From NCBI GenBank assembly GCA_963707695.1, contig CAVPQY010000006.1:558001-622000 (forward strand): 64,000 nt of DNA, written 5' to 3'. The notes beneath the pieces are model-generated. The model had not been told where the DNA came from and did no database searches. It saw nothing but the letters and a program-made list of their open reading frames with translations. The number at the start of each line of letters is the position of its first letter. Positions within the stretch are counted from its first letter, which is position 1. Below are positions 1 to 7,547 of this stretch, piece after piece. The translations under genes were made by a program, and so were the position numbers. This DNA comes from JAOPZW01 sp963707695. Lineage in GTDB: Bacteria > Actinomycetota > Thermoleophilia > Solirubrobacterales > Solirubrobacteraceae.

Positions 1-2
1 TC

Positions 3-899
3 GTGCTCGTCGGCCTGGCGCTCCTCTTCTGCCTCGTCGCCTTCGGCGAGGTCGTCGCGGGCGACGTGCTCTGGAACGACAAGCTCATCGCCAGCAACAC
101 GTACAACCCCTACCTCCGGGTCAACTCGCTCTTCTACGACCCGAACGTCCTCGGCCGCTTCCTCGCCGTGACCGCCGTCCTCGTGGCCGCGTGGGTCGCC
201 GGGCAGCATCGCCGGCGCGAGCTGCTGGCCGGCGGAGGCGTGCTCGCCGTCCTGTGCCTGGGGATGCTGTCGACGCTGTCGCAGTCGAGCTTCGGCGCGC
301 TGCTCGTCGGCCTCGGCGTCCTGACCGCGATCCGCACCCGGCCGCGCCTGGTCGTCGCCGTGGCGGCCGCGCTCGCGCTGGCCGCCACGGCGACGGTCGT
401 CGTCGCGCCCGGCGCCGTCGGGCTCGGCGGGCGCGGCGACTCCTTCAACGAGGCGACGAGCGGCCGCGGCGACCTGCTCGGCGGGGGCCTCGACCTCTTC
501 CGCGCCCGCCCCGTGGCGGGCTACGGCTCGGGCACGTTCGAGGACGAGTATCGCCGCCTGCGCGGCGCCACCGCGGCCGACGAGCTGGCCGCGTCGCACA
601 CCACCCCGGTCACGGTCGCGGCCGAGCAGGGGACGCTCGGCCTGCTGGCCTACGTCGCGCTGCTGGTGATCGCGCTCACGGCGCTCCTGCGCGGCGCGCG
701 GGGGTCGGCCGCCCGCGCCGCCGTCGCGGCGGCCTTCGCCGCGCTCGTCTTCCACACGCTCGTGTACGCGGCCTTCCTGGAGGACCCGCTGACCTGGGCG
801 CTGCTGGCCGCCGGCGTCGCGCTCGCGCCCGCGGCGGCCGTCCGTCAGACGTCCTCGAGGGCCGCCTCGACGTCGCCGACGTCCATGAACCGGGTGTAG
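3..899 (+). CDS. O-antigen ligase (Wzy_C-like) membrane protein, 5' end missing
   Basis: Hydrophobic protein with about seven membrane segments and one large extracytoplasmic loop holding a SFNEATSGRGDL stretch, then a GYGSGTFEDEY segment and a late HTTPVTVAAEQG segment. This is the usual pattern of O-antigen ligase/polymerase family proteins, which join lipid-linked glycans at the outer face of the membrane. The open frame begins at the window edge with a GTG that is probably internal, because the family is usually about 400 residues or more and only 298 are visible. The last 18 codons run antisense through the end of the convergent ABC ATPase gene (55-base overlap), so the true C-terminus is fully inside that gene or the frame was extended by loss of an earlier stop. 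Next to a polymer-export operon, a role in envelope glycan assembly is plausible but inferred. Confidence 0.72.
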   Translation: MLVGLALLFCLVAFGEVVAGDVLWNDKLIASNTYNPYLRVNSLFYDPNVLGRFLAVTAVLVAAWVAGQHRRRELLAGGGVLAVLCLGMLSTLSQSSFGALLVGLGVLTAIRTRPRLVVAVAAALALAATATVVVAPGAVGLGGRGDSFNEATSGRGDLLGGGLDLFRARPVAGYGSGTFEDEYRRLRGATAADELAASHTTPVTVAAEQGTLGLLAYVALLVIALTALLRGARGSAARAAVAAAFAALVFHTLVYAAFLEDPLTWALLAAGVALAPAAAVRQTSSRAASTSPTSMNRV

Positions 900-1666
900 G
901 CCTCGATCACCGTGGCGGCGTCGTCGAACATGACGAGCTCGCCGTTGTGCATCCACGCGACGTCGGTGCAGAGCTGCTCGACGCTGCGCAGCGCGTGGCT
1001 GACGAGCAGGATCGTGCCGGCCTTCGCGCACAGCTCCTGCATGCGCTCGAAGGACTTCTTCTTGAAGCGCGCGTCGCCGACGGACAGCGCCTCGTCGACG
1101 AGGAGGATGTCGGGGTCCATGTTCACCGCGACGGAGAACGCCAGCCGCCCGTACATGCCCGAGGAGTACGTCCGCATGGGCAGGTCCATGAAGTCGCCGA
1201 GCTCCGCGAACGCCGTGATCTCGTCGTACTTCTCGGCCAGCTCGTCGCGGCGCAGGCCGGCCGCCAGGCCGCCCAGGACGACGTTCTCGCGCCCGCTGAG
1301 GTCCTTGTTGAAGCCGACGCCGAGCGCGAGGAGCGTGCTGACGCGGCCCTCGACGACGATGCGGCCCTTGCTGGGCGGCAGGATCCCGGCGATGGAGCGC
1401 ATGAGCGTCGACTTCCCGGCCCCGTTGACGCCCACGACGCCGGTGACCGTCCCGCGCGGGATCTCCAGCGAGACGCCCTTGACCGCCTCGATCTCGCGGT
1501 AGAGCTTCTGCCGGCGGCCGAGGCGGATCATGCGGTTGCGCAGCGTCGGCTGCGTCTCGTAGGCCGTCCGGTAGGTGACCGAGAGGTCCTCCACCGAGAC
1601 GGCCGTGCCGCCGCGGGGTCGGACGGGCGGCCGGACCCGCTGCTCAGAGGCGGACAGCGAACTCAC
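845..1666 (-). CDS. Polysaccharide/teichoic-acid type ABC transporter ATPase (Wzt/TagH family)
   Basis: 273-residue nucleotide-binding subunit that would power export of a lipid-linked polymer across the inner membrane. Visible motifs are Walker A GVNGAGKST, the variant signature YSSGM found in Wzt/TagH/RfbE proteins, Walker B ILLVDEALSVGD and the switch His in LLVSHALRS. A long N-terminal extension before the Walker A (VEDLSVTYRT...RNRMIRLG) is typical of TagH. No C-terminal carbohydrate-binding domain is present, so it is the short, TagH-like form. GTG start; it overlaps the permease gene by 23 bases and is the last gene of an eight-gene minus-strand operon, converging on the O-antigen-ligase-like gene. 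Confidence 0.92.
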   Translation of the reverse strand: MSSLSASEQRVRPPVRPRGGTAVSVEDLSVTYRTAYETQPTLRNRMIRLGRRQKLYREIEAVKGVSLEIPRGTVTGVVGVNGAGKSTLMRSIAGILPPSKGRIVVEGRVSTLLALGVGFNKDLSGRENVVLGGLAAGLRRDELAEKYDEITAFAELGDFMDLPMRTYSSGMYGRLAFSVAVNMDPDILLVDEALSVGDARFKKKSFERMQELCAKAGTILLVSHALRSVEQLCTDVAWMHNGELVMFDDAATVIEAYTRFMDVGDVEAALEDV

Positions 1667-2531
1667 GCTCCCGCGAGATGAAGTACAGGCCCCCGGCCAC
1701 CAGGGCGGCGACGGCCCAGGCCAGGCCCCACAGCATGAAGTGGAGCGACGGGCGGTGGCCGGCGATGAGGACCTCGCTCCAGGCGGCGAACATCGGGGTG
1801 AGGGGGTTCAGGGCGATGATGTGCTTGAGGTGCCGCGGCACCTCGGCGTAGTAGTAGAGCACCGGCGAGGCGTAGAGCCAGATCCGCAGCGCGTAGGGCA
1901 GGAAGCTCGAGACGTCGCGGAAGTAGACGTGCAGGGCGGCGATGAGCATCGCCATGCCGGCCGTGAACATCGCGATGATCCCGAAGACGGGGATGGCCCA
2001 CAGCAGGTGGGGGCCGAACGGCAGGTGCGCGATCACCGCCATGACGGCGAAGATCGCCAGCGTCGGCAGGAAGCGCAGGAAGGAGACGAGCACCGCCGAG
2101 AGCGGCAGCAGCGTCCGTGGGAAGGCCGTGTTCAGCACCAGCCGGCCGCCCTTCGTCACCGACCGGCCGGCCTGGTTGAGCGACGTGCTGATGAAGTTGT
2201 AGGCGAAGAGGCCCGCCATGAGGTGGGCGAAGAAGACCGAGCCACGGCTGTGGTCGCGGAGGATGGAGATGAGCAGGAAGTAGACGCAGGTCAGCAGCAG
2301 CGGGTTGAGGAGCAGCCACAGCTGGCCCAGCGCGGTGTTGAAGTTCTGCGCCCGCAGCGTCGTGCGGGCCATCTCGAAGGCGAACTGGCGCCGGCGCCAG
2401 AGCTCGTGCAGGTAGGAGCCCATCGGCGGCAGGCCGGCCTTGTGGGGCTCGTAGACGTGGCGCTCGGTGTGGAACTCGTCCTCGAGCAGGCGCCCGTGCT
2501 GCTCGGCCTCGTGCTCGACGCGCGTCGCCAT
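1644..2531 (-). CDS. Polysaccharide/teichoic-acid ABC transporter permease (TagG/Wzm family)
   Basis: 295-residue ABC-2 type membrane protein. After a cytoplasmic N-terminus of about 65 residues (HELWRRRQFAFEMARTTLRAQ) come about six hydrophobic helices, and the family segment NPLLLTCVYFLLISILR is clear. The ATG at 2531 is chosen because it shares one base with the stop of the upstream CDP-alcohol transferase (TGATG) and gives the normal length; the open frame upstream is antisense or shadow sequence. It would form the channel with the ATPase encoded just downstream (23-base overlap). Substrate cannot be read from sequence; operon context suggests a phosphoalditol or phosphoglycan chain. Confidence 0.92.
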   Translation of the reverse strand: MATRVEHEAEQHGRLLEDEFHTERHVYEPHKAGLPPMGSYLHELWRRRQFAFEMARTTLRAQNFNTALGQLWLLLNPLLLTCVYFLLISILRDHSRGSVFFAHLMAGLFAYNFISTSLNQAGRSVTKGGRLVLNTAFPRTLLPLSAVLVSFLRFLPTLAIFAVMAVIAHLPFGPHLLWAIPVFGIIAMFTAGMAMLIAALHVYFRDVSSFLPYALRIWLYASPVLYYYAEVPRHLKHIIALNPLTPMFAAWSEVLIAGHRPSLHFMLWGLAWAVAALVAGGLYFISREREFAVRL

Positions 2532-3313
2532 CAGCGCAGCCGGTCCGAGGACAGGACGCCGGCGAGGTGCCCGAGCGCCGTCAGGGCGGCGACCGGCACG
2601 AGGACGACGAGGAGGGTCCGCGTCCCGGTCAGGTCGCCGGACGCCTGGTCGACGATCGCGGCGGCGAGCGCCAGCAGCGAGGCCTCGACCGGCACGAAGG
2701 CGCGGAAGAAGGGCAGGTAGGCCAGCGTCCGCCGCACCCGGCGCAGGCCGGTGGTGCGCGGTGCGGCCGACGCGGTCGTGTCGCGGAGCTTCGGCAGCCC
2801 CGACTCGGCCCGGGCGACGGTGACGAGCTGGGTCTCGGCCTTGATGAGCAGCACGAGCACGGCCACGACCAGCCCGAGGGTGGCCCAGCCGTCGAGCGAG
2901 TCCCAGCCCCCGGCGGCGCGGATCCCGAGCGCGATCGGCAGCGCCGCGTCGGTGAGGTGGTGCGCGATCCGGTCGAGGTACACGCCGGTCGCGGAGGACT
3001 CGCCCCGCCAGCGGGCGACCTCGCCGTCGCAGCAGTCGAAGAGGAACTGCAGCTGGATGAAGAGCGCGGCCAGGATCGGGCCGGTCAGGCCGGGGATCGT
3101 CAGCGCGGCCGCCCCGAGCAGCCCGCTGGGGATCATGAGCCACGTCACGCCGTTGGCCGTGATCGGGGTGCGCAGCAGCGCGCGGGTCACGTAGGGCGAC
3201 ACGCGCCGCATGTACAGCGGCCCGGCCCAGTGCTCCGCGCTCGCCCGCCCGAGCGTCGACTCGGGCTGGGTGACGGTGCGCAGATCAGCGATCGAAGGCG
3301 ACGACGAAGTCAT
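2531..3313 (-). CDS. CDP-alcohol phosphatidyltransferase family membrane protein, variant catalytic motif
   Basis: 260-residue integral membrane enzyme of the CDP-alcohol phosphotransferase family, which move a phosphoalcohol from a CDP-activated donor to an acceptor alcohol. The family motif D-x2-D-G-x2-A-R-x8-G-x3-D-x3-D is present from Asp93 (DCCDGEVAR) through Gly110 and Asp114, but the fourth Asp, thought to be the general base, is His118 (YLDRIAHH). Several hydrophobic helices follow. The ATG at 3313 lies inside the end of the dehydrogenase gene (29-base overlap); upstream codons in this frame are shadow. Together with the LicC-like and G1P-dehydrogenase-like genes it could use a CDP-glycerol-like donor. 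The function is inferred. Confidence 0.8.
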   Translation of the reverse strand: MTSSSPSIADLRTVTQPESTLGRASAEHWAGPLYMRRVSPYVTRALLRTPITANGVTWLMIPSGLLGAAALTIPGLTGPILAALFIQLQFLFDCCDGEVARWRGESSATGVYLDRIAHHLTDAALPIALGIRAAGGWDSLDGWATLGLVVAVLVLLIKAETQLVTVARAESGLPKLRDTTASAAPRTTGLRRVRRTLAYLPFFRAFVPVEASLLALAAAIVDQASGDLTGTRTLLVVLVPVAALTALGHLAGVLSSDRLR

Positions 3314-4322
3314 GTACGCGCCGGCGGATCTCCGGCAGGTCGAGGTCGAGGTGCTCCAGGATGGTGTACCGGTCCGGGCGGGTCGTCGGGGCGTGCGCGA
3401 CGACGGCGCTGAACTCCTCCTCGGAGAGGCGCAGGTCGCCCGGCAGCCGGGGAACACCGTAGCGGTGCAGGCAGTCGTCCAAGCCGCCGACGTTCGGGTC
3501 GTCGCGCAGGAAGGACGCGAAGAGGGCGCCCACCGCGACCTGCTCGCCGTGGTGGCCGTGCCCGGGGTGCAACGCGTCGATGGCGTGGGCGATCTCGTGG
3601 TCGGCACCGCTGCAGGGGCGGCTGTTCCCGGCCACGGCCATCGCCAAGCCGCCCAGGATCAGGGCCCGGGCCAGCGTGGAGGTGAACTGGTCCGAGCTGA
3701 CGTCCGCCCGGAGGTAGAGCAGCGAGTCGGCGCCCGAGCGGGCGAACGCGGCGGCCAGGCCGTCGACGCGCTCCCCGCGCTCGCGCTCGGCGAGCTCCCA
3801 GTCGGCCAGGGCGCTGAGGTTGCTCAGCGCGTCGCCGAGGCCCGACCGCAGCTGGGCCTCGGGCGACCGGGCGACGTAGTCGAGGTCGACCACGACGCCG
3901 ATCGGGATCTGGACGCCGTAGGAGCCCTTGCGCTCGTTGTGGACGAGCGAGGCGACGGGCGAGGCCAGGCCGTCGTGGGCGAGGCTCGTGGCCACCGCCA
4001 CCATCGGCAGTCCGGTGAGGCTGGCCGCGTACTTGGCGACGTCGATCGTGCGCCCGCCGCCGATCCCGACGACGGCGTCGTAGGTCCCGGCGCCGAGCTC
4101 GGCGGACAGCGTGCGGGCGGCCTCGATGGAGCCGCCTTCGACGGGGAAGACGTCCGCGCGCCGCAGCGTGCGCGCCAGCGTCGCGGCGATCTGCTCCCCC
4201 TGGCCGGGGCCGACCGCCACGGCCACGTCCCCGCCGGCGGAGATCCGCTGGTCGGCGAGCATGGTCCCGATGCCGCCGACGGCGCCGTGGCGCACGTCGA
4301 TCGCCAGCGGGCAGGCGACCAT
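3285..4322 (-). CDS. Glycerol-1-phosphate dehydrogenase-like enzyme (AraM/EgsA type iron-containing alcohol dehydrogenase fold)
   Basis: 345 residues. The nucleotide-binding motif GIGGGRTIDVAK lies at residues 86-97. Likely metal ligands are Asp164 (SGLGDALSN), His242 (SGADHE) and His258 (GHHGEQV), matching the Asp-His-His pattern of sn-glycerol-1-phosphate dehydrogenases. Family members reduce dihydroxyacetone phosphate to sn-glycerol-1-phosphate with NAD(P)H. The ATG at 4322 sits 5 bases after the upstream stop. Between a nucleotidyltransferase and a CDP-alcohol transferase, it most likely provides the phosphoalcohol that is activated with CTP and polymerised or transferred. Other sugar-phosphate reductase activities of this fold are not excluded. 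Confidence 0.83.
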   Translation of the reverse strand: MVACPLAIDVRHGAVGGIGTMLADQRISAGGDVAVAVGPGQGEQIAATLARTLRRADVFPVEGGSIEAARTLSAELGAGTYDAVVGIGGGRTIDVAKYAASLTGLPMVAVATSLAHDGLASPVASLVHNERKGSYGVQIPIGVVVDLDYVARSPEAQLRSGLGDALSNLSALADWELAERERGERVDGLAAAFARSGADSLLYLRADVSSDQFTSTLARALILGGLAMAVAGNSRPCSGADHEIAHAIDALHPGHGHHGEQVAVGALFASFLRDDPNVGGLDDCLHRYGVPRLPGDLRLSEEEFSAVVAHAPTTRPDRYTILEHLDLDLPEIRRRVHDFVVAFDR

Positions 4323-4327
4323 GCGCG

Positions 4328-5062
4328 CTAGCAGCGGCACGCGACCTCCCGCGCCCGGGCCAGGTCGCGGTCGTCGTCGACCTCGACCCAGTCCACGGCG
4401 CCGATGGGCGCGGTGCCCACGTCGCCTCCGCGGTCGGCCAGCTCCTGGAAGCCGTCCTCGTAGTAGAGCGACGGGTCCCGCCGCCAGGTCGCCTCGAGCG
4501 CGTCGGCCAGCGGCTCCGCGGCCTCGGGCTCGATGAGCGTCACGCCGATGTACTCGCCCTCCGCCGCGGCCGGGTCGATCGCCTTCGAGATGCGCGTGAC
4601 ATGGCCGCGGTCGTCGAGGAGGACCTTCATCTCCTCCTGGCCCAGGGGCTTCTCCCGGTCGACGGCCAGGACGACGCCCGCGCGCCCGCGGTCGTCCAGC
4701 AGCGTGCGCTCGACGCTCGGCGGGTGGACCGTGTCGCCGTTGCACAGCAGGACCCCCTCGACGAACGCCTCGCGCGCCAGCCACAGCGAGTAGCAGTTGT
4801 TCCACTCCAGGGCCTTGGGGTTGTGCAGCAGGCGCAGGCGCACGTCGTGGCGCTCCTCGAGCTCGGGCGCGAGGGCCTCGAGGTGCTCGGCGCCCCAGCC
4901 CGTGACGACCACGACCTCCTCCATCGCCGCGGCGCGGAGGTTCGACAGCGCGATGTCGAGGATCGTCCGCTCGCCGTCGACGGGCAGCAGCGTCTTGGGG
5001 TGGGTCTCCGTGAGCGCCCCGAGCCGGCTCCCCGGTCCGGCCGCGAGCACCATGCCGATCAT
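4328..5062 (-). CDS. LicC-like nucleotidyltransferase (probable phosphoalcohol cytidylyltransferase)
   Basis: 244 residues. N-terminal signature VLAAGPGSRLG with a downstream PK (Pro22-Lys23) is the NTP-binding loop of the GT-A-like nucleotidyltransferases. The segment ALEWNNCYSLWLARE matches the NN-x-YSL pattern of phosphocholine cytidylyltransferases such as LicC, and LLCNGDTV carries the metal-binding Asp. It would make a CDP-alcohol from CTP and a phosphoalcohol. Start at 5062 overlaps the upstream stop by four bases (ATGA). It is the only intact nucleotidyltransferase active site in the operon, because the N-terminal domain of the 618-residue protein is degenerate. Donor specificity is inferred from neighbours. 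Confidence 0.85.
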   Translation of the reverse strand: MIGMVLAAGPGSRLGALTETHPKTLLPVDGERTILDIALSNLRAAAMEEVVVVTGWGAEHLEALAPELEERHDVRLRLLHNPKALEWNNCYSLWLAREAFVEGVLLCNGDTVHPPSVERTLLDDRGRAGVVLAVDREKPLGQEEMKVLLDDRGHVTRISKAIDPAAAEGEYIGVTLIEPEAAEPLADALEATWRRDPSLYYEDGFQELADRGGDVGTAPIGAVDWVEVDDDRDLARAREVACRC

Positions 5063-5694
5063 GCGTCCTCCAGCTCCTCGTCCTCGTAGGCGGCGGGGCG
5101 CTCGGCGGACACGAAGCGCAGCCAGCTCGCGATGCTGTCCCCACCGTAGGCGATCCCCAGCACCACGGCCGCCGCCACCAGCACGGGGCCGAGCACGCCC
5201 GCGGCGGCCAGGGCGGCCCCGGCCAGCAGCCGTCCGTCCCAGCCGCCGGTCGCGCTCCGCGTCCACCCCGGCGGCGCCACGCGCTGGTGGCGCAGGCGGT
5301 AGACGGTGTCGTAGTAGTGGAAGGCCACGACGGCCAGGAACGCGTAGCAGGCCGGCACCCAGCCGGGGTCGGTCAGGACGGTCAGCTTCAGCAGGCCCCC
5401 GAACTCGGCCGCGCGCAGCAGGGCGGGGACGAGCCAGGCCAGCCGACCGCGCCCGACGTCGTGCGCGCCGAGCCCGAAGAGGACGACGGCCAGGGCGAGC
5501 CCCGCGGCGGCGGCGCCCGTCGGGAGGCTGTGGGCGGGCCACGCCAGCACGATCGCGACGGGCACCATGCCCGCGAGGGTCGCGGCGTCCTCGCCCACGC
5601 GCAGGCGGGCGCCGACCGTGCGGCCCAGCCGGGCCGCCAGCGGGCCGTCGTCGCGGTACGCCTCGAGCGGGGCGGCCGACGTCGCCGCGGTCAT
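5059..5694 (-). CDS. DUF5941-like multi-pass membrane protein
   Basis: 211 residues with four to five hydrophobic segments and a conserved-looking cytosolic HYYDTVYRLRHQRVAPPGW stretch between them. It resembles the DUF5941 region that I recall being fused to CDP-alcohol phosphatidyltransferases in other actinobacteria; here it is a separate gene. Its start and stop overlap both neighbours by four bases (ATGA at each junction), so translation is probably coupled. No catalytic motif is recognised; His and Asp in the HYYD segment could bind metal. Its constant company with a CDP-alcohol enzyme suggests an auxiliary or second catalytic subunit. Confidence 0.68.
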   Translation of the reverse strand: MTAATSAAPLEAYRDDGPLAARLGRTVGARLRVGEDAATLAGMVPVAIVLAWPAHSLPTGAAAAGLALAVVLFGLGAHDVGRGRLAWLVPALLRAAEFGGLLKLTVLTDPGWVPACYAFLAVVAFHYYDTVYRLRHQRVAPPGWTRSATGGWDGRLLAGAALAAAGVLGPVLVAAAVVLGIAYGGDSIASWLRFVSAERPAAYEDEELEDA

Positions 5695-7547
5695 CGCGCC
5701 ACCGAGCGCAGCAGGCGCCCGCCCACCTGGTAGACGGCGGCGGCGCCGCCCCAGACCAGCAGGGCGGTGAAGGTCGTGCGCGGGTCCCAGAGCGCCGCCG
5801 TGACCGAGATGAGCGCGAAGCGCTCGCCGATCGGCAGCGAGAAGATCCGCTTGGCCCAGCGCGTGGCGGTCCAGCGCTCGAGGCCGGTGATGACGGTCAC
5901 GCCTCGCCGGGCCAGGCCGGGCACGCCGCGCGGCGGCGGAGGGACCTCCTCGTCGCCGGGCAGCAGGTCGGCGGTGCTGGGCTGGGGGACGTCCGCGACC
6001 GCGGTGGGGGTCGTGGGTGCCGCGGGACGCGCGACGACGTCGGGGGCGGGCGCCGGCGGGCGCGGCCGGAGGGCGGGCGCGGTGGCCCGCCCGGCGGCCG
6101 TGCGGGCGACGGGCGCGGGGGCGGGGGCGGCGAGCTCGTCGGGCTGCTCGAGCGGGAGGTGCGGGAGCGCGGCGATCGCCTGCTGGCGCGTGGCGCCCCA
6201 CCCGAAGTCGACCTGGTGGCGCGCCGTCTGCAGCGCGAGGGCCGCGACCGCCAGCGTCCAGACGTCGTCCCCGAACCCGCGGCTGGCCCCGAGCGCGAGC
6301 CCGACGTACACGACGTACTCCTTGCCGCGGTCGAAGATCGAGTCCAGCCACGCCCCGAGCTTCGAGAACTGGCGCGTGTACCGCGCGAGCTGGCCGTCGA
6401 CGCAGTCGATCGTGAAGGCCGCCTGCAGCACGACCGCGCCCGCGACGAGCCCGGGGCGCGAGCCGAGCGCGAAGAGGGCGGCCGCGACGAGGCCCATCCC
6501 CATCGAGACCGTCGTCATCTGGTTCGGCGTGAGCCCGCGCCGGGCGCACCAGCGCGCGATGTAGCGCGAGTAGGGGCTGACGAAGAACGTCGTGAAGAAC
6601 CCGTCGGCCGCCTTGACGGCCGAGTCGAGCGCGATCTTGTCCTCGTCGCGCTCCGCCAGCTCGGCCTCGGCCTCGGCGGCCGCGGGGCGCGACGCGGGGC
6701 GCGCGTGGAAGAAGCCGCGCAGGTAGGCGTTGCCGACGTGGACGCCGCTGCGGACCAGCCCGACGAGCAGCATCGCGGGGGCGTCCTCGCGCGAGATGCG
6801 CTCGCGCACGGCGAGCGTCGCCTCGTCCTCCTCGCTCACCGGTGGGTGCTCGGGCGCGTCGTCGCCCGCGGGCAGGATGCCGGTGCGCTCCTCCTCGGCG
6901 ACCTGCCACAGCCAGCGGCGCCAGTCGCCGACCTTGCGCGCGAGCTCCGCCGCCCAGGCGCCGTCCGGCTCGACGTCGGCGGCGTGGACCGCCGTCAGCT
7001 CGCCCAGGCGGCCGGCCACGTCCGCGAACGCGGCGAGGTCCCGGGCGTCGACCTTCAGGACGCCGAGGAAGTGGTGGTTGGGCCGGCGGACGCGGTGGTA
7101 GGGCGAGCTCGCCGCCACGACGCGCCCGCGCAGCGACCGCGTCCGGAAGGCCCAGCGGCCCGAGCGCGCCGAGCCGGTGCTCAGGATCCCGGTCACCACC
7201 CCGGGGTTGCCCAGCAGCCCGGCCAGCGCCTCCCGGTGGACGAGCAGGTCGGCCCGTGCCACGACGAGCGTGCCGTGGGCCCGCCGGGCCACCGCCGCGG
7301 CCGCCGCGAGGTCGCCGGAGAGGTCGTCGCTGACGACGACGTCCGCACGGCCACCGCCGTCGTCGACGGCCGCCCGGACCGCGTCGGCCCAGGCCGGGCG
7401 GGTCACGACCGTCGCCCGCCGGACCCCGAGCGTGCCCAGCTGGGCCACGAGCCGGCGGGCGAGCGGCGCACCGTCGGCGGGCAGGAGCGCCGTCGGGCCG
7501 CCGTCGGCGGCCGGTGCCGTCGCGAAGAGGACGGCGGTGGCGGTCAT
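5691..7547 (-). CDS. Two-domain protein: degenerate nucleotidyltransferase-like domain plus CDP-alcohol phosphatidyltransferase
   Basis: 618 residues. Residues 1-230 look like a nucleotidyltransferase fold (TATAVLFATAPAADGGPTAL, then LARRLVAQLGTLGVRRATVV) but lack the usual GxGxR and PK residues, so the domain is probably not catalytic. From about residue 300 the membrane CDP-alcohol transferase begins, with an intact family motif at residues 381-406: DCVDGQLAR, Gly398, Asp402 and Asp406. A Pro/Ala-rich linker (about residues 470-550) leads to a C-terminal membrane-associated tail. The layout recalls bifunctional inositol-phosphate cytidylyltransferase/transferase enzymes, but with the first activity apparently lost. 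ATG start overlaps the GT4 stop by four bases. Confidence 0.82.
   Translation of the reverse strand: MTATAVLFATAPAADGGPTALLPADGAPLARRLVAQLGTLGVRRATVVTRPAWADAVRAAVDDGGGRADVVVSDDLSGDLAAAAAVARRAHGTLVVARADLLVHREALAGLLGNPGVVTGILSTGSARSGRWAFRTRSLRGRVVAASSPYHRVRRPNHHFLGVLKVDARDLAAFADVAGRLGELTAVHAADVEPDGAWAAELARKVGDWRRWLWQVAEEERTGILPAGDDAPEHPPVSEEDEATLAVRERISREDAPAMLLVGLVRSGVHVGNAYLRGFFHARPASRPAAAEAEAELAERDEDKIALDSAVKAADGFFTTFFVSPYSRYIARWCARRGLTPNQMTTVSMGMGLVAAALFALGSRPGLVAGAVVLQAAFTIDCVDGQLARYTRQFSKLGAWLDSIFDRGKEYVVYVGLALGASRGFGDDVWTLAVAALALQTARHQVDFGWGATRQQAIAALPHLPLEQPDELAAPAPAPVARTAAGRATAPALRPRPPAPAPDVVARPAAPTTPTAVADVPQPSTADLLPGDEEVPPPPRGVPGLARRGVTVITGLERWTATRWAKRIFSLPIGERFALISVTAALWDPRTTFTALLVWGGAAAVYQVGGRLLRSVAR

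Noticed and set aside
191..1681. Very long Arg/Ala/Gly-rich open frames such as this 496-codon one, present on both strands all along the window
   Set aside because: They are antisense or frame-shifted shadows of real genes, produced by 75% GC; composition is non-protein-like and no domains appear.
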